A stretch of DNA of 37,537 bases from contig NZ_NVOY01000046.1 of NCBI RefSeq assembly GCF_002551005.1, positions 1 through 37,537 of the forward strand, read 5' to 3'. This DNA comes from Bacillus pseudomycoides (GTDB lineage Bacteria > Bacillota > Bacilli > Bacillales > Bacillaceae_G). The notes under the pieces are model-generated. The model did not search any database, was not told the origin of the DNA, and saw only the letters and a list, made by a program, of their open reading frames with translations. A program made the translations under genes and the position numbers. Numbering within the stretch: the stretch's first letter is position 1; each line of letters opens with the position of its first letter. This document shows, one piece after another, positions 8,664-15,930 of this stretch.

Positions 8664-9859
8664 GTTTACTAGATAGTATTAAAATCGCTCTTTCTTCTAT
8701 TCTAGCTCATAAGCTGCGCTCCGCATTGACGATGCTTGGGATTATTATCGGTGTTGGTTCCATTATTACTGTCGTTGCGATTGGGCAAGGCGGGGAAGCG
8801 ATGCTGAAGTCTCAATTTGCAGGTATAGGTAATAATGTGGTTCCCCTTCAGTTTCAGGTGGATATCGATGATCCATATTCGATGGGGATCGGAGAACGTC
8901 CGGAATTAAAGGACGAAGATATTCTCGCACTGAAAGAATTGCCAGAGATTAGTCATGTTGTTACGACGAATTCGGGTATGGAACCACTCGATATTAATGA
9001 TAAAAAAGGCATGACGAATATTATTGGACTTGATAGTGAATATTTTGCGGTGAATAAAATCAAATTGACTGAAGGCCGTTCTTTACATGAATCAGATGTT
9101 GAGCGTGGCAATAACGTTGTGATGATTAGTACGAAAGCAAAGGATACTTTTTATCCGAAAGAAAATCCTGTCGGGAAAATTATTGAGATAAAAGGCCAGC
9201 CATTGCAAATTATCGGGGTGTATAAATCAGATAATAGCTTTATGGGTATGGGACCGTCGGAAATATTAATTCCGATTTCGCTTTGGCCAACACTATATGG
9301 AAAAAATGAAATTCAAAATATTTCAGTACAAGTGAAAAATGTTGATCAAATGGAAGCGGCAGGGAAGAAGGCCGCTGGCGTTTTAAATGACCGCAAATCA
9401 GATGATATTCCAGGGAAGTATGAAATTGTCGATATTGAGAAAATGAAAGAAGGCGTTTCGAAAGTAACAGGTATTATGACGATGATTATCGGCGGTATTG
9501 CAGGGATTTCCCTTGTCGTTGGCGGCATTGGCGTTATGAATATTATGCTTGTATCTGTTACAGAACGTACGCGGGAAATTGGTGTTCGGAAAGCGCTCGG
9601 GGCAACGCGCGGGAAAATCTTGCTTCAATTCTTAATCGAGGCCGTGATGTTAACACTTCTTGGCGGTTTAATTGGAATTGGTCTTGGATACGGAGGCGCT
9701 TATATCGTTTCTACCTTTGCAAAATGGCCACCTCTTGTTTCATGGGAAGTTGTCGTTGGCGGCGTCTTATTCTCAATGACGCTCGGCATTATTTTCGGAT
9801 TAATTCCAGCTAACAAAGCAGCGAAATTAGATCCAATCGAAGCATTACGCTACGAATAA
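8660..9859 (+). CDS. yknZ: MacB-type ABC transporter permease
   Basis: This membrane subunit works by mechanotransmission, in which cytosolic ATP hydrolysis moves an extracellular domain. It has 399 residues: one N-terminal membrane helix (about 16-38, before GQGGEAML), a large external MacB_PCD domain, then three C-terminal helices of the FtsX type, including the conserved ERTREIGVRKALGATR (about 293-308). The start is ATG 8660, overlapping the yknY stop; an in-frame start nine bases earlier adds only MCC. It ends the yknXYZ operon. Confidence 0.9.
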   Translation: MSLLDSIKIALSSILAHKLRSALTMLGIIIGVGSIITVVAIGQGGEAMLKSQFAGIGNNVVPLQFQVDIDDPYSMGIGERPELKDEDILALKELPEISHVVTTNSGMEPLDINDKKGMTNIIGLDSEYFAVNKIKLTEGRSLHESDVERGNNVVMISTKAKDTFYPKENPVGKIIEIKGQPLQIIGVYKSDNSFMGMGPSEILIPISLWPTLYGKNEIQNISVQVKNVDQMEAAGKKAAGVLNDRKSDDIPGKYEIVDIEKMKEGVSKVTGIMTMIIGGIAGISLVVGGIGVMNIMLVSVTERTREIGVRKALGATRGKILLQFLIEAVMLTLLGGLIGIGLGYGGAYIVSTFAKWPPLVSWEVVVGGVLFSMTLGIIFGLIPANKAAKLDPIEALRYE

Positions 9860-9860
9860 T

Positions 9861-10046
9861 ATATAGATCCATTTTGATTTTTCAACATCTAAGTTGCTGT
9901 TATGTAAAACAAAAAGCGATATGCTACTTGTTTGCTCGCTTTGTTTTAACATGGCTGGTGGTAGAAAAGGGCCCTGACCGCTCCAAGTATGGCCAGATGC
10001 TCTCGCCCATCTAAAAAAAGTGGTTTTTCAATTTATATTTATATAA
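9861..10046 (-). repeat. bcr1-like repeat, copy A, with internal extra segment
   Basis: Read on the minus strand, the two ends (10046-9989 and about 9905-9861) match the family seen at 20880, 23055 and 36455: a T-rich lead, GAGCATCTGGCCAT, then GATGTTGAAAAATCAAA. Copy A carries an extra 80-90 nt between the two halves. The extra part contains a hairpin (AAAACAAAAAGCGA with TCGCTTTGTTTT, 9907-9949) that could terminate yknXYZ transcription. Naming it bcr1 is from memory of the B. cereus group repeat. Confidence 0.65.
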
Positions 10047-10047
10047 C

Positions 10048-10114
10048 ACCCAGTTCTTATGGGTGGTGAATCTCTGTTTGAAAAAGTGGAGATTCACCAC
10101 CCGTTAGAACGGGT
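10048..10114 (+). promoter_or_regulatory. long hairpin in the yknW leader
   Basis: GGGTGGTGAATCTC (10061-10074) pairs perfectly with GAGATTCACCACCC (10089-10102); an internal loop then leads to GTTCT/AGAAC and ACCC/GGGT, giving about 23 pairs. It ends 8 nt before the AAAGGAGG ribosome site of yknW and has no T-tract, so it is not a terminator. It may stabilise the 5' end or separate yknW expression from yknXYZ. Confidence 0.8.
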
Positions 10115-10138
10115 ATAAAAATAAAGGAGGTTTTACAT

Positions 10139-10807
10139 ATGGAAGCGAACGTAAACACGCAGAAGGTAAGTGGAGAGAAGCCCTCGTTATTTGGAATGAT
10201 TACCTCACCTGGTTTGCAGTTTGAGAGAATGAGAACTAATGCACCGGTGTGGGGCGCGTTTTTCTTATTAGCTCTTTTGGGTGGTATTGTGTACATGGCA
10301 ATTGCTTATGCATCGTTAGACACCCCCGAATTAGCAAAAGCACTTAAAGAAGATCCTACTGGAACTGCTAAGTACTTTATAATTGGTGGAGGATTTGTTA
10401 CGGGTCTCATTACAACAGTGATTATGTTTTTTATTTCTGCTGCACTTTATAAGGTTATTATGATGTTTATGGGTAATGATACGACGTATAAGAAATTATT
10501 ATCTATTGCAGTGTACTCTAGCGTAATTACATATCTTGGCTTATTAGTGAATGCTGTATTAGTAATTGTACTAGGTGGCGATGGAACTGCACGCTTTACA
10601 AGCTTAGGACCTTTATTTGAAAAAGGGACAGTCGCATTTGGAATTGGAAACTCAATTGAAATTTTTACAATTTGGGGCTTATTTGTAACATGGTTAGGAC
10701 TGCACATTACAGCAGGATTAAGCAAGAAACAAGCAACGATTCTTATTGTAATTTTCTTTGTTATTTCTCTTGCTTTTAGTGCTTTCACAGGTCTTGGTGC
10801 TAAGTAA
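10139..10807 (+). CDS. yknW: Yip1-family membrane protein
   Basis: This 222-residue integral membrane protein has a short cytosolic N-terminus, the Yip1 feature SPGLQFERMRTN (about 24-35) and five hydrophobic helices (around 40-60, 80-105, 120-145, 165-190 and 200-220). In B. subtilis YknW interacts with the YknXYZ exporter and assists its assembly; the neighbouring yknXYZ genes support the same assignment, though here yknW is downstream rather than first and separated by a repeat and a hairpin. The ribosome site AAAGGAGG is strong. A perfect terminator follows. Confidence 0.82.
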   Translation: MEANVNTQKVSGEKPSLFGMITSPGLQFERMRTNAPVWGAFFLLALLGGIVYMAIAYASLDTPELAKALKEDPTGTAKYFIIGGGFVTGLITTVIMFFISAALYKVIMMFMGNDTTYKKLLSIAVYSSVITYLGLLVNAVLVIVLGGDGTARFTSLGPLFEKGTVAFGIGNSIEIFTIWGLFVTWLGLHITAGLSKKQATILIVIFFVISLAFSAFTGLGAK

Positions 10808-10816
10808 AATGATGAG

Positions 10817-10850
10817 AGGGTTGTCGGGAATTTCCCGACAACCTTTTTTT
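10817..10850 (+). terminator. terminator of yknW
   Basis: GGTTGTCGGGAA pairs perfectly with TTCCCGACAACC, followed by TTTTTTT. Confidence 0.95.
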
Positions 10851-11049
10851 ATGTTGCATAATGGCGGCGAAAACAAAATTACGATGGAATTTCACATAAT
10901 ACCAGCAGAATTCCAAATGTTACATAGGCAAATTTGAAATTTTACTAGTCTATCATGAAATACAGTGCGGTGAAGGTAGAGCTGTTTTTTTATAAGGTAA
11001 AGGTACCGCGGAATAACAAAGAGGTATACCTTTTAGAAATGGGTTAAAC

Positions 11050-11523
11050 GTGAAGCCAGTTACCTTTACGGAAACAGTAGCGCTGTATGAGAAGATGATT
11101 AAAAATCAAATGAAGAAGCTTTGTATTTACCGAGATTATGAAGAGTATTATCAGTGCGGGCTCATTGCACTTTGGCGGGCGTATGAGAAATATGATGAGG
11201 AGAAGGGGAGTTTTCCGGCATATGCCCTTGCGACGGTGCGTGGATATTTGTTAGAGCAGTTAAAGAAAGAGTGTCGTGTGCAAGACAAGGAAGTTTGTAC
11301 GGAGCATTATGTATTAGAAAATATAGGCGGTGAGGAGAAGCAGAGTGAGACGTTTGAGTACATGAGTATGTTAGAAGAGAATGAGCAGTTTGTCTTATTT
11401 GAGCATTTCTACGGTGGAAAGAAAATGCGCGAGATTGCAACTGAGCTAGGGATGACTTACCATCAAGCGCGCTGGATGTATAGGCAAGCGCTAAACAAAA
11501 TGCGGGCGCATGCAGTGGAATAA
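11050..11523 (+). CDS. small sigma-70-family RNA polymerase sigma factor
   Basis: The protein has 157 residues with a sigma region 2 (about 5-75, including YEEYYQCGLIALWRAYEKYD and FPAYALATVRGYLLEQ) and a region 4 helix-turn-helix (about 108-152, MREIATELGMTYHQARWMYRQA). No region 1.1 or 3 is present, so it belongs to the compact alternative sigma factors. It starts with GTG at 11050 and a weak ribosome site. It stands next to a comK paralogue in tail-to-tail orientation, so a role in competence or stress is possible but not shown. No anti-sigma gene is adjacent. Confidence 0.82.
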   Translation: MKPVTFTETVALYEKMIKNQMKKLCIYRDYEEYYQCGLIALWRAYEKYDEEKGSFPAYALATVRGYLLEQLKKECRVQDKEVCTEHYVLENIGGEEKQSETFEYMSMLEENEQFVLFEHFYGGKKMREIATELGMTYHQARWMYRQALNKMRAHAVE

Positions 11524-11527
11524 TGAT

Positions 11528-11560
11528 AGAAAAGGGAGGCGGTAGCCTCCTTTTTCTATA
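11528..11560 (+). terminator. terminator of the sigma factor gene, probably bidirectional
   Basis: AGAAAAGGGAGGC pairs with GCCTCCTTTTTCT around GGTA. The A-run on the left makes it usable for the converging comK gene too. Confidence 0.85.
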
Positions 11561-11576
11561 TGTAGGCAGAGTTCAC

Positions 11577-12080
11577 TTAAAGAGGAGGAAAAGAACGATC
11601 TATTGATAGTTTCATTTTATCTAGAAGAATGAGTTTTGCTAAAATATGACCAGCTTTCATCCATTGATTCTTCATTTGATTGGGACTAATAGGGAAAATT
11701 TGATTTTTACCATTACGAAAATGTATGTTTGTGTGGCGTGAATCGTGAGGTTCAAGTCTTTCGATGTAAGCATAAAATATCCAGGAGCATGTCCAAGATG
11801 AAGGTGACTTTGTAGGAATGGCGCACATGAGGTTGTGGTGATCGATAGGGATTGGGACGTTTTGTTTAAAACGACAACATTCTTGAATGGCTACTCGTTT
11901 TCCTTCATAAGTCGAGTAGTTTCGCATAATGCAACTTTCACGAATGAGCTGCAGCGGTGTTTTCACTGAAAAGATGGTTCTTTGCGTTTCCCAAATTTTC
12001 GTTTGATAAACAGGATGAGCGTATGCCTCAAGTGCCATCGTTTGTGCGGAAATTTCATACCAATCAACTAAGTCAGTCAA
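11577..12080 (-). CDS. comK: ComK-family competence transcription factor (short paralogue)
   Basis: ComK binds AT-rich double boxes and activates DNA-uptake genes. This 167-residue protein carries the conserved ComK core: KTPLQLIRESC, a YEGKRVAI segment aligning with the B. subtilis YAGRK region, FPISPNQMKNQ and a C-terminal W..A/G..LAK helix. It is about 25 residues shorter than B. subtilis ComK, lacking the tail needed there for degradation control. The B. cereus group has two ComK proteins; the short one (ComK2) fits this. The start is TTG 12080 behind GAGGAGG, with a TATAAT (12125-12120) upstream. A rare start codon may keep expression low. Confidence 0.87.
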   Translation of the reverse strand: MTDLVDWYEISAQTMALEAYAHPVYQTKIWETQRTIFSVKTPLQLIRESCIMRNYSTYEGKRVAIQECCRFKQNVPIPIDHHNLMCAIPTKSPSSWTCSWIFYAYIERLEPHDSRHTNIHFRNGKNQIFPISPNQMKNQWMKAGHILAKLILLDKMKLSIDRSFPPL

Positions 12081-12309
12081 TGGAAAAGCCTCCTCATATT
12101 GTAATGAATTACACTTTCTATTATAAAAATAAAATATAAAAACAATTTAAAGAATTTGTAAATTAATGTTAAAAAATGTATATATTTACTTTTTATCCTC
12201 GATATTTGCGGAATGGATGCCCTGCTAGAAATTTGTAGCTATTTAGGTTGTCTAATTTGCAATGGGATTCCATATATATGAAAATAGAAAGAATAGGCGG
12301 TGAGGAAAG

Positions 12310-12699
12310 ATGAAGTGGAAATATGTACTGCTCGCTTTAGCTATCGTGCTTTTCGTATATTTAGCAAATAGTAACCCGAGTAAAGGGGAATATACAGACT
12401 GGGCAGCAAAGCAGTTTATGACGCGAAATGATATTCATAAGAAATTGACGGAAGTTGAGCAAGAAGATAAAGAAGGACTTCTTGGTGAGTTAGCTACAAT
12501 TGGAAAGAAATTAGCGAAGAACTATGTAGAGCCGCAAGTTGGTTTATTAATTGATCACTATACGAAGCGGAATGACTATATTTTTTTCTCGACATATACA
12601 ACAGAGTTTCAGATAGGGAAAGAAAATTATAAATATGTTTCAGTCGGTATTTCCCATATCTTTATACCAGTTGAAATGCCAAAAAAGAAAGAGGGGTAG
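12310..12699 (+). CDS. DUF4359-like membrane-anchored protein
   Basis: This 129-residue protein has an N-terminal hydrophobic segment (about 5-20) acting as anchor or uncleaved signal, then a soluble domain with a helical part (30-85) and a beta-rich end (about 88-122, FFSTYTTEFQIGKENYKYVSVG). The pattern matches proteins annotated DUF4359, of unknown function. Its ribosome site GGTGAGG lies 6 nt ahead of the ATG. The gene is monocistronic, closed by a terminator overlapping its stop. Confidence 0.75.
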   Translation: MKWKYVLLALAIVLFVYLANSNPSKGEYTDWAAKQFMTRNDIHKKLTEVEQEDKEGLLGELATIGKKLAKNYVEPQVGLLIDHYTKRNDYIFFSTYTTEFQIGKENYKYVSVGISHIFIPVEMPKKKEG

Positions 12700-12716
12700 C
12701 CCCTCTTTCCTTTTTG
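12687..12716. terminator. bidirectional terminator
   Basis: GAAAGAGGGG (12687-12696) pairs with CCCCTCTTTC (12700-12709). T-rich tracts exist in both directions, serving the DUF4359 gene and the converging DUF2922 gene. Confidence 0.9.
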
Positions 12717-12718
12717 GC

Positions 12719-12934
12719 TTATATGTTAATTTTCACTTCGGAAATGCTCTTTTCGACAATGCGTGCACCTTTTTTGCGAGCATGCTGTCCAAGTGTTAGA
12801 AAAATGCCAGCGGATAGAATGGTATCCATGACGCTATTTACGGTTTGTTCGTTTACAGGTGTAACAGGATTTTCAATTGAGAAAGTGGCTGTTTTACCGT
12901 CTTCCTTTAAGAAAACGAGTTCTAGTACTTCCAT
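12719..12934 (-). CDS. DUF2922 family small protein
   Basis: It has 71 residues, with the family's LELVFLKEDGKTATFSIENP start and a helical middle (NEQTVNSVMDTILSAG). The function of the family is unknown. It is the second gene of a pair with the DUF1659 protein, a pairing common in Bacillus. AAAGGAGGG precedes ATG 12934 and the two genes are 19 nt apart, so they are co-transcribed. No membrane or signal segment is present. Confidence 0.85.
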   Translation of the reverse strand: MEVLELVFLKEDGKTATFSIENPVTPVNEQTVNSVMDTILSAGIFLTLGQHARKKGARIVEKSISEVKINI

Positions 12935-12953
12935 TTGTTATTCCCTCCTTTTG

Positions 12954-13178
12954 TTATAGGTTAGATACGTCAGTTGTGCTGACGAGCTGAACTGAATCAA
13001 GTTTGTGCTGTTGTAATGAAACAATTGCAGTTGCAACTTCGTGTACTTTGTTTAAGTCCGCATCTGGTTTGACGTTTTTAAATTGTTTGTTTTTCATGAT
13101 CGCTTTGCCGTTTTTGTCTGTACCGCCGTTTAGGACAAGACGTAAGCTCATATCAGATACAATCGTTTGAATGGCCAT
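12954..13178 (-). CDS. DUF1659 family small protein
   Basis: It has 74 residues with LRLVLNGGTDKNGKAIMKNK near the start and a helix over residues 45-60, as in DUF1659 proteins. Function unknown. I use ATG 13178, which has AAGGAGGG 9 nt ahead; a GTG nine bases upstream is in frame but overlaps that ribosome site. It leads the two-gene unit with the DUF2922 gene. Confidence 0.85.
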   Translation of the reverse strand: MAIQTIVSDMSLRLVLNGGTDKNGKAIMKNKQFKNVKPDADLNKVHEVATAIVSLQQHKLDSVQLVSTTDVSNL

Positions 13179-13289
13179 GTTTTTCACCCTCCTTTCGTCA
13201 TATATATAGGTGGGAAGGTCATATTTTTGGCGTGAATTTTTTCCTTTTTTTTGATACGCTTAAAGGAAATAAAGTAAGGAGTTTCAAAC

Positions 13290-13775
13290 ATGAAGCGAAA
13301 GTGGTTATTTTGGATTCCCGTTTTAATTTGGATGGGGGTCATTTTTTATTCATCTTCTCAGCCATATAAGAAGCAAGACATGCGTTCAGATATCACAAAA
13401 TATGTAAATGTGGAGTTTGTGAAAGAGCATTTTTCATGGGTATCCATTGATTATGGTGGAGGTACTCCTGTTAGCATTGCGAACAAAGGTGTCGGTGGTT
13501 TTATCGAATTTTTTATTCGTAAAGGCGCTCATTTTACTGTATTCGGTATTCTTGGGACATTGTCATATTTCGCGTTATTGCAGTGCGGGCTTAAACGAAA
13601 GCACGTTTTCTGGTTGGCGCTGCTTCTCGTTGCTGCATATGCGAGCATGGATGAGATTCATCAAGCTTTCACAGGTGACCGTACACCGATGTGGCAAGAT
13701 TCTATACTAGATACGTGCGGTGGTTTCACAGGTATTTTAATAAGTAGTTTCATTTGGAAAAGAAAAAGGAGCTGA
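13290..13775 (+). CDS. VanZ-like family membrane protein
   Basis: The 161-residue protein has four hydrophobic segments (about 5-21, 75-100, 108-125 and 140-157). The VanZ-family motifs RKGAHFTVFGILG (about 72-84) and DEIHQAFTGDRTPMWQD (about 120-136) are intact. VanZ lowers sensitivity to teicoplanin by an unclear mechanism; most homologues outside van clusters have no assigned role. AAGGAG precedes the ATG. The stop codon lies inside a strong terminator shared with the converging SNF2 gene. Confidence 0.88.
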   Translation: MKRKWLFWIPVLIWMGVIFYSSSQPYKKQDMRSDITKYVNVEFVKEHFSWVSIDYGGGTPVSIANKGVGGFIEFFIRKGAHFTVFGILGTLSYFALLQCGLKRKHVFWLALLLVAAYASMDEIHQAFTGDRTPMWQDSILDTCGGFTGILISSFIWKRKRS

Positions 13776-13793
13776 TTTCAGCTCCTTTTTTGT
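13763..13793. terminator. bidirectional terminator
   Basis: AAAAAGGAGCTGA (13763-13775) pairs with TCAGCTCCTTTTT (13778-13790). It closes the VanZ gene and, read the other way, the SNF2 gene. Confidence 0.92.
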
Positions 13794-13794
13794 A

Positions 13795-13848
13795 TATCGA
13801 CTACAATTTAGAATATATCGGCGCTTCGACAATATGCGACGTGATTAT
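13795..13848. repeat. TATATCGGCG-type intergenic repeat, copy 1
   Basis: TATCGAC...AATATATCGGCGCTTCGACAATAT is similar to 29562-29655. Both copies directly follow the T-tract of a terminator. Confidence 0.5.
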
Positions 13849-15161
13849 TTATACTCCCAATAGTTCTTTCAGCTCGTTTGTAGATAGTTCTGTAATCCAG
13901 TTTTCACTTGTGATAATTGCATTATTGAGCGATTGTTTTCGCTCGAGCATTTCGTCAATTTTTTCCTCAAGTGTTCCTGTTGTAATGAGTTTATGCACAT
14001 GGACAAAGCGCTTTTGCCCGATGCGATAAGCGCGGTCTGTCGCTTGGTTTTCAACGGCAGGATTCCACCAGCGGTCGTAATGAATAACATGGTTGGCTGC
14101 AGTTAAGTTCAGTCCTGTTCCGCCTGCTTTTAAAGAGAGCAGGAAAATGCCGTGTTGTCCGTTTTGGAACTGTTCAATCATTTTATCGCGCTCTTTCTTC
14201 GGTACACTGCCGTTTAAGAAGATGACGCGCTCTCCAAAATGTTCTTCTAACAATGTTTGCAGCATTTTTCCCATGCGAATATACTGGGTGAAAATGAGGC
14301 AGCTTTCATGCTGATCCCGTATGTTTTCAACGAGTTCTAATAATGTTTCTGTTTTCATAGAACGACTTGTTAAGTTTGTTGGCGCATCTTCTTTTAAATA
14401 GAGAGCGGGATGGTTACAAATTTGTTTTAGTTTATTTAACATGAGCAAAATAAAGCCACGGCGCTCAATGCCTGTTAATCCTTCTACATTCTTTAACGTA
14501 TCTTGAACGAGTTGTTCATAGAGCGATGCTTGTTCCGCCGTTAACGGACAGTATGCTTTTTGCTCTTGTTTATCTGGTAAGTTCAAGGCAACGGATTTAT
14601 CTTGCTTTGTGCGGCGCAGTAAGAACGGTGCGATTAAGCGCTGCACTTGCTGAATCTTTCTTTCATCGCGGTCTTTTTCAATCGGCGTTACGAAGCGGCG
14701 CTGGAACTGCGGTAAACTGCCAAGATAGCCGTGATTTAAAAAGTCAAAGATAGACCATAATTCTGATAAACGGTTTTCCATCGGTGTTCCTGTTAAAGCG
14801 ATTTTATGATTTGCTTGTAATTTTCGCACAGCACGCGATTGTTTTGTGTGCGGATTTTTTATATTTTGCGCTTCGTCGAGAATAATCGCATCCCAGCGCT
14901 GCGAGCTGAGTTCTTCTTCATCAAGCTGCGTGAGTGCATAGGATGTCAAAATTACATCGGCGTCTTGCATAAAAGTGGACAAATCTTCTCCCTTTGCCCG
15001 ATTGCCGCCGTAATGGAGTTTCACTCGTAAGCTCGGTGCAAAGCGCTCGAATTCTTTTTGCCAGTTACCGAGAACAGATGTAGGCGCCGCAATAAGCGCT
15101 GGGCCTGTTTTTAGGTTGTGTTCTTTTATATATAGTAAGTAAGTAATTGTCTGGATACTTT
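13849..15161 (-). CDS. ywqA: SNF2-type helicase, exon 2 (C-terminal ATPase part)
   Basis: This is the continuation of the gene whose first exon is 15931-17374. After exact removal of the intron the codons read GLGK|SIQTITYLL and continue without a break to the stop at 13849, giving 918 residues in total, close to B. subtilis YwqA. Exon 2 holds motif Ia (LIAAPTSVLGNWQ), motif II DEAQ, and the C-terminal lobe with GGTGLNL and the SNF2 signature DRAYRIGQ. The first GTG/ATG-type start inside it lies well after the ATPase P-loop, so it would not be functional alone. Known YwqA relatives remodel protein-DNA complexes; the exact target is unknown. Confidence 0.9.
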
Positions 15162-15930
15162 ATGACGATAGGTAAGTATTTGATATGATCTCCAACTTTT
15201 CCCCCGTCCCACACCGTGCATGCACCTTTCAATGCACACGGCGTTCCATCGATAGTGTTCTACTTTTCACTACCGACTGGTGCCCTTCACTAAGATGTTT
15301 TTCTGCTCCGTGACACTTCCGCAGCATTTCATCTGCTTTATAGTCACATCAACGCCCATCTATTATCGCTACTATGGCACCGCTGACTTTCAACTCGCTT
15401 CACTGTACCTTCATACTCCACGAATTGAATCTCAAACGTTCCGTATCGTTTATCCCTTCTTTTGCATTCCTTAGGTGCCCTCTATACACCGGAGTTACTT
15501 CGCTCAAGTTAGATTGACCTCAACTTCTTGAGCCAACTTCGTCATTTAGGCAAAGTAACGAAGTAGCATTTGTATCTTAGGAAAATATACAAATATTTCA
15601 CTCAGACCATCCTTTGACCTACGTAAGATGGCTACGGGTAACGGTGCGTGCATGACGAGGGTTCGCCTTCGCTCACCATAGAATGCTTTTAAGGACTACC
15701 GCCTCATATTAGGAAGTATAGGCTCCCGTCAGTAGACGACTTCACCTGGCTCTCATACAACAACTTATAAAGGTAAGATGCTGCATGCAGGAGTATTATA
15801 GATAGAACAGAAAGGTCATTTGTTCTAATTAGGAGTTTCACCTAATGTTTCAACGATACAGTTAGAATAAGGAAACCTTATTCCCGTAATTTCGTGTTTT
15901 AGGCAACACTTATATACGAACGTTTCGCAC
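15162..15930 (-). mobile_element. ORF-less group II intron
   Basis: This 769-nt ribozyme-type intron is inserted in the SNF2 gene. On the minus strand it begins GTGCGAAACG (consensus GUGYG) at 15930 and ends CGTCAT at 15162 (consensus AY). A complete 34-nt domain V is at 15244-15211. Domain VI follows, with GACG/CGTC closing the stem and a bulged A at 15169, eight nucleotides from the 3' end, as expected for the branch point. A stem ATTTGTAT/ATACAAAT (15594-15568) presents an 11-nt loop whose TTCCTA can pair with 5 of the last 6 exon bases TCGGAA, fitting EBS1-IBS1. No reverse transcriptase or maturase is encoded. Group II introns are known in the B. cereus group. Confidence 0.93.
15211..15244 (-). 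ncRNA. group II intron domain V
   Basis: Read 15244 to 15211, the 34 nt fold as two helices: positions 1-9 pair with 26-34 (including the conserved G3-U32 wobble), positions 10-13 with 20-23, a GAAA-type loop at 14-19 and a two-base bulge (A24 U25). The catalytic triad at positions 2-4 is CGC rather than the commoner AGC; CGC is known in some bacterial introns. Confidence 0.93.

Noticed and set aside
10048-10114. Riboswitch upstream of yknW
   Set aside because: The fold is a single long hairpin with no known aptamer core and no terminator, so only a generic leader hairpin is claimed.
11577-12080. Truncated pseudogene of comK
   Set aside because: The frame is intact with ribosome site, -10 box and terminator, and a naturally short ComK paralogue is known in the B. 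cereus group.
15121-15930. IS insertion or simple frameshift as cause of the broken SNF2 gene
   Set aside because: There is no transposase, inverted terminal repeat or target duplication, whereas all ends and domains V and VI of a group II intron are present and excision restores the frame exactly.
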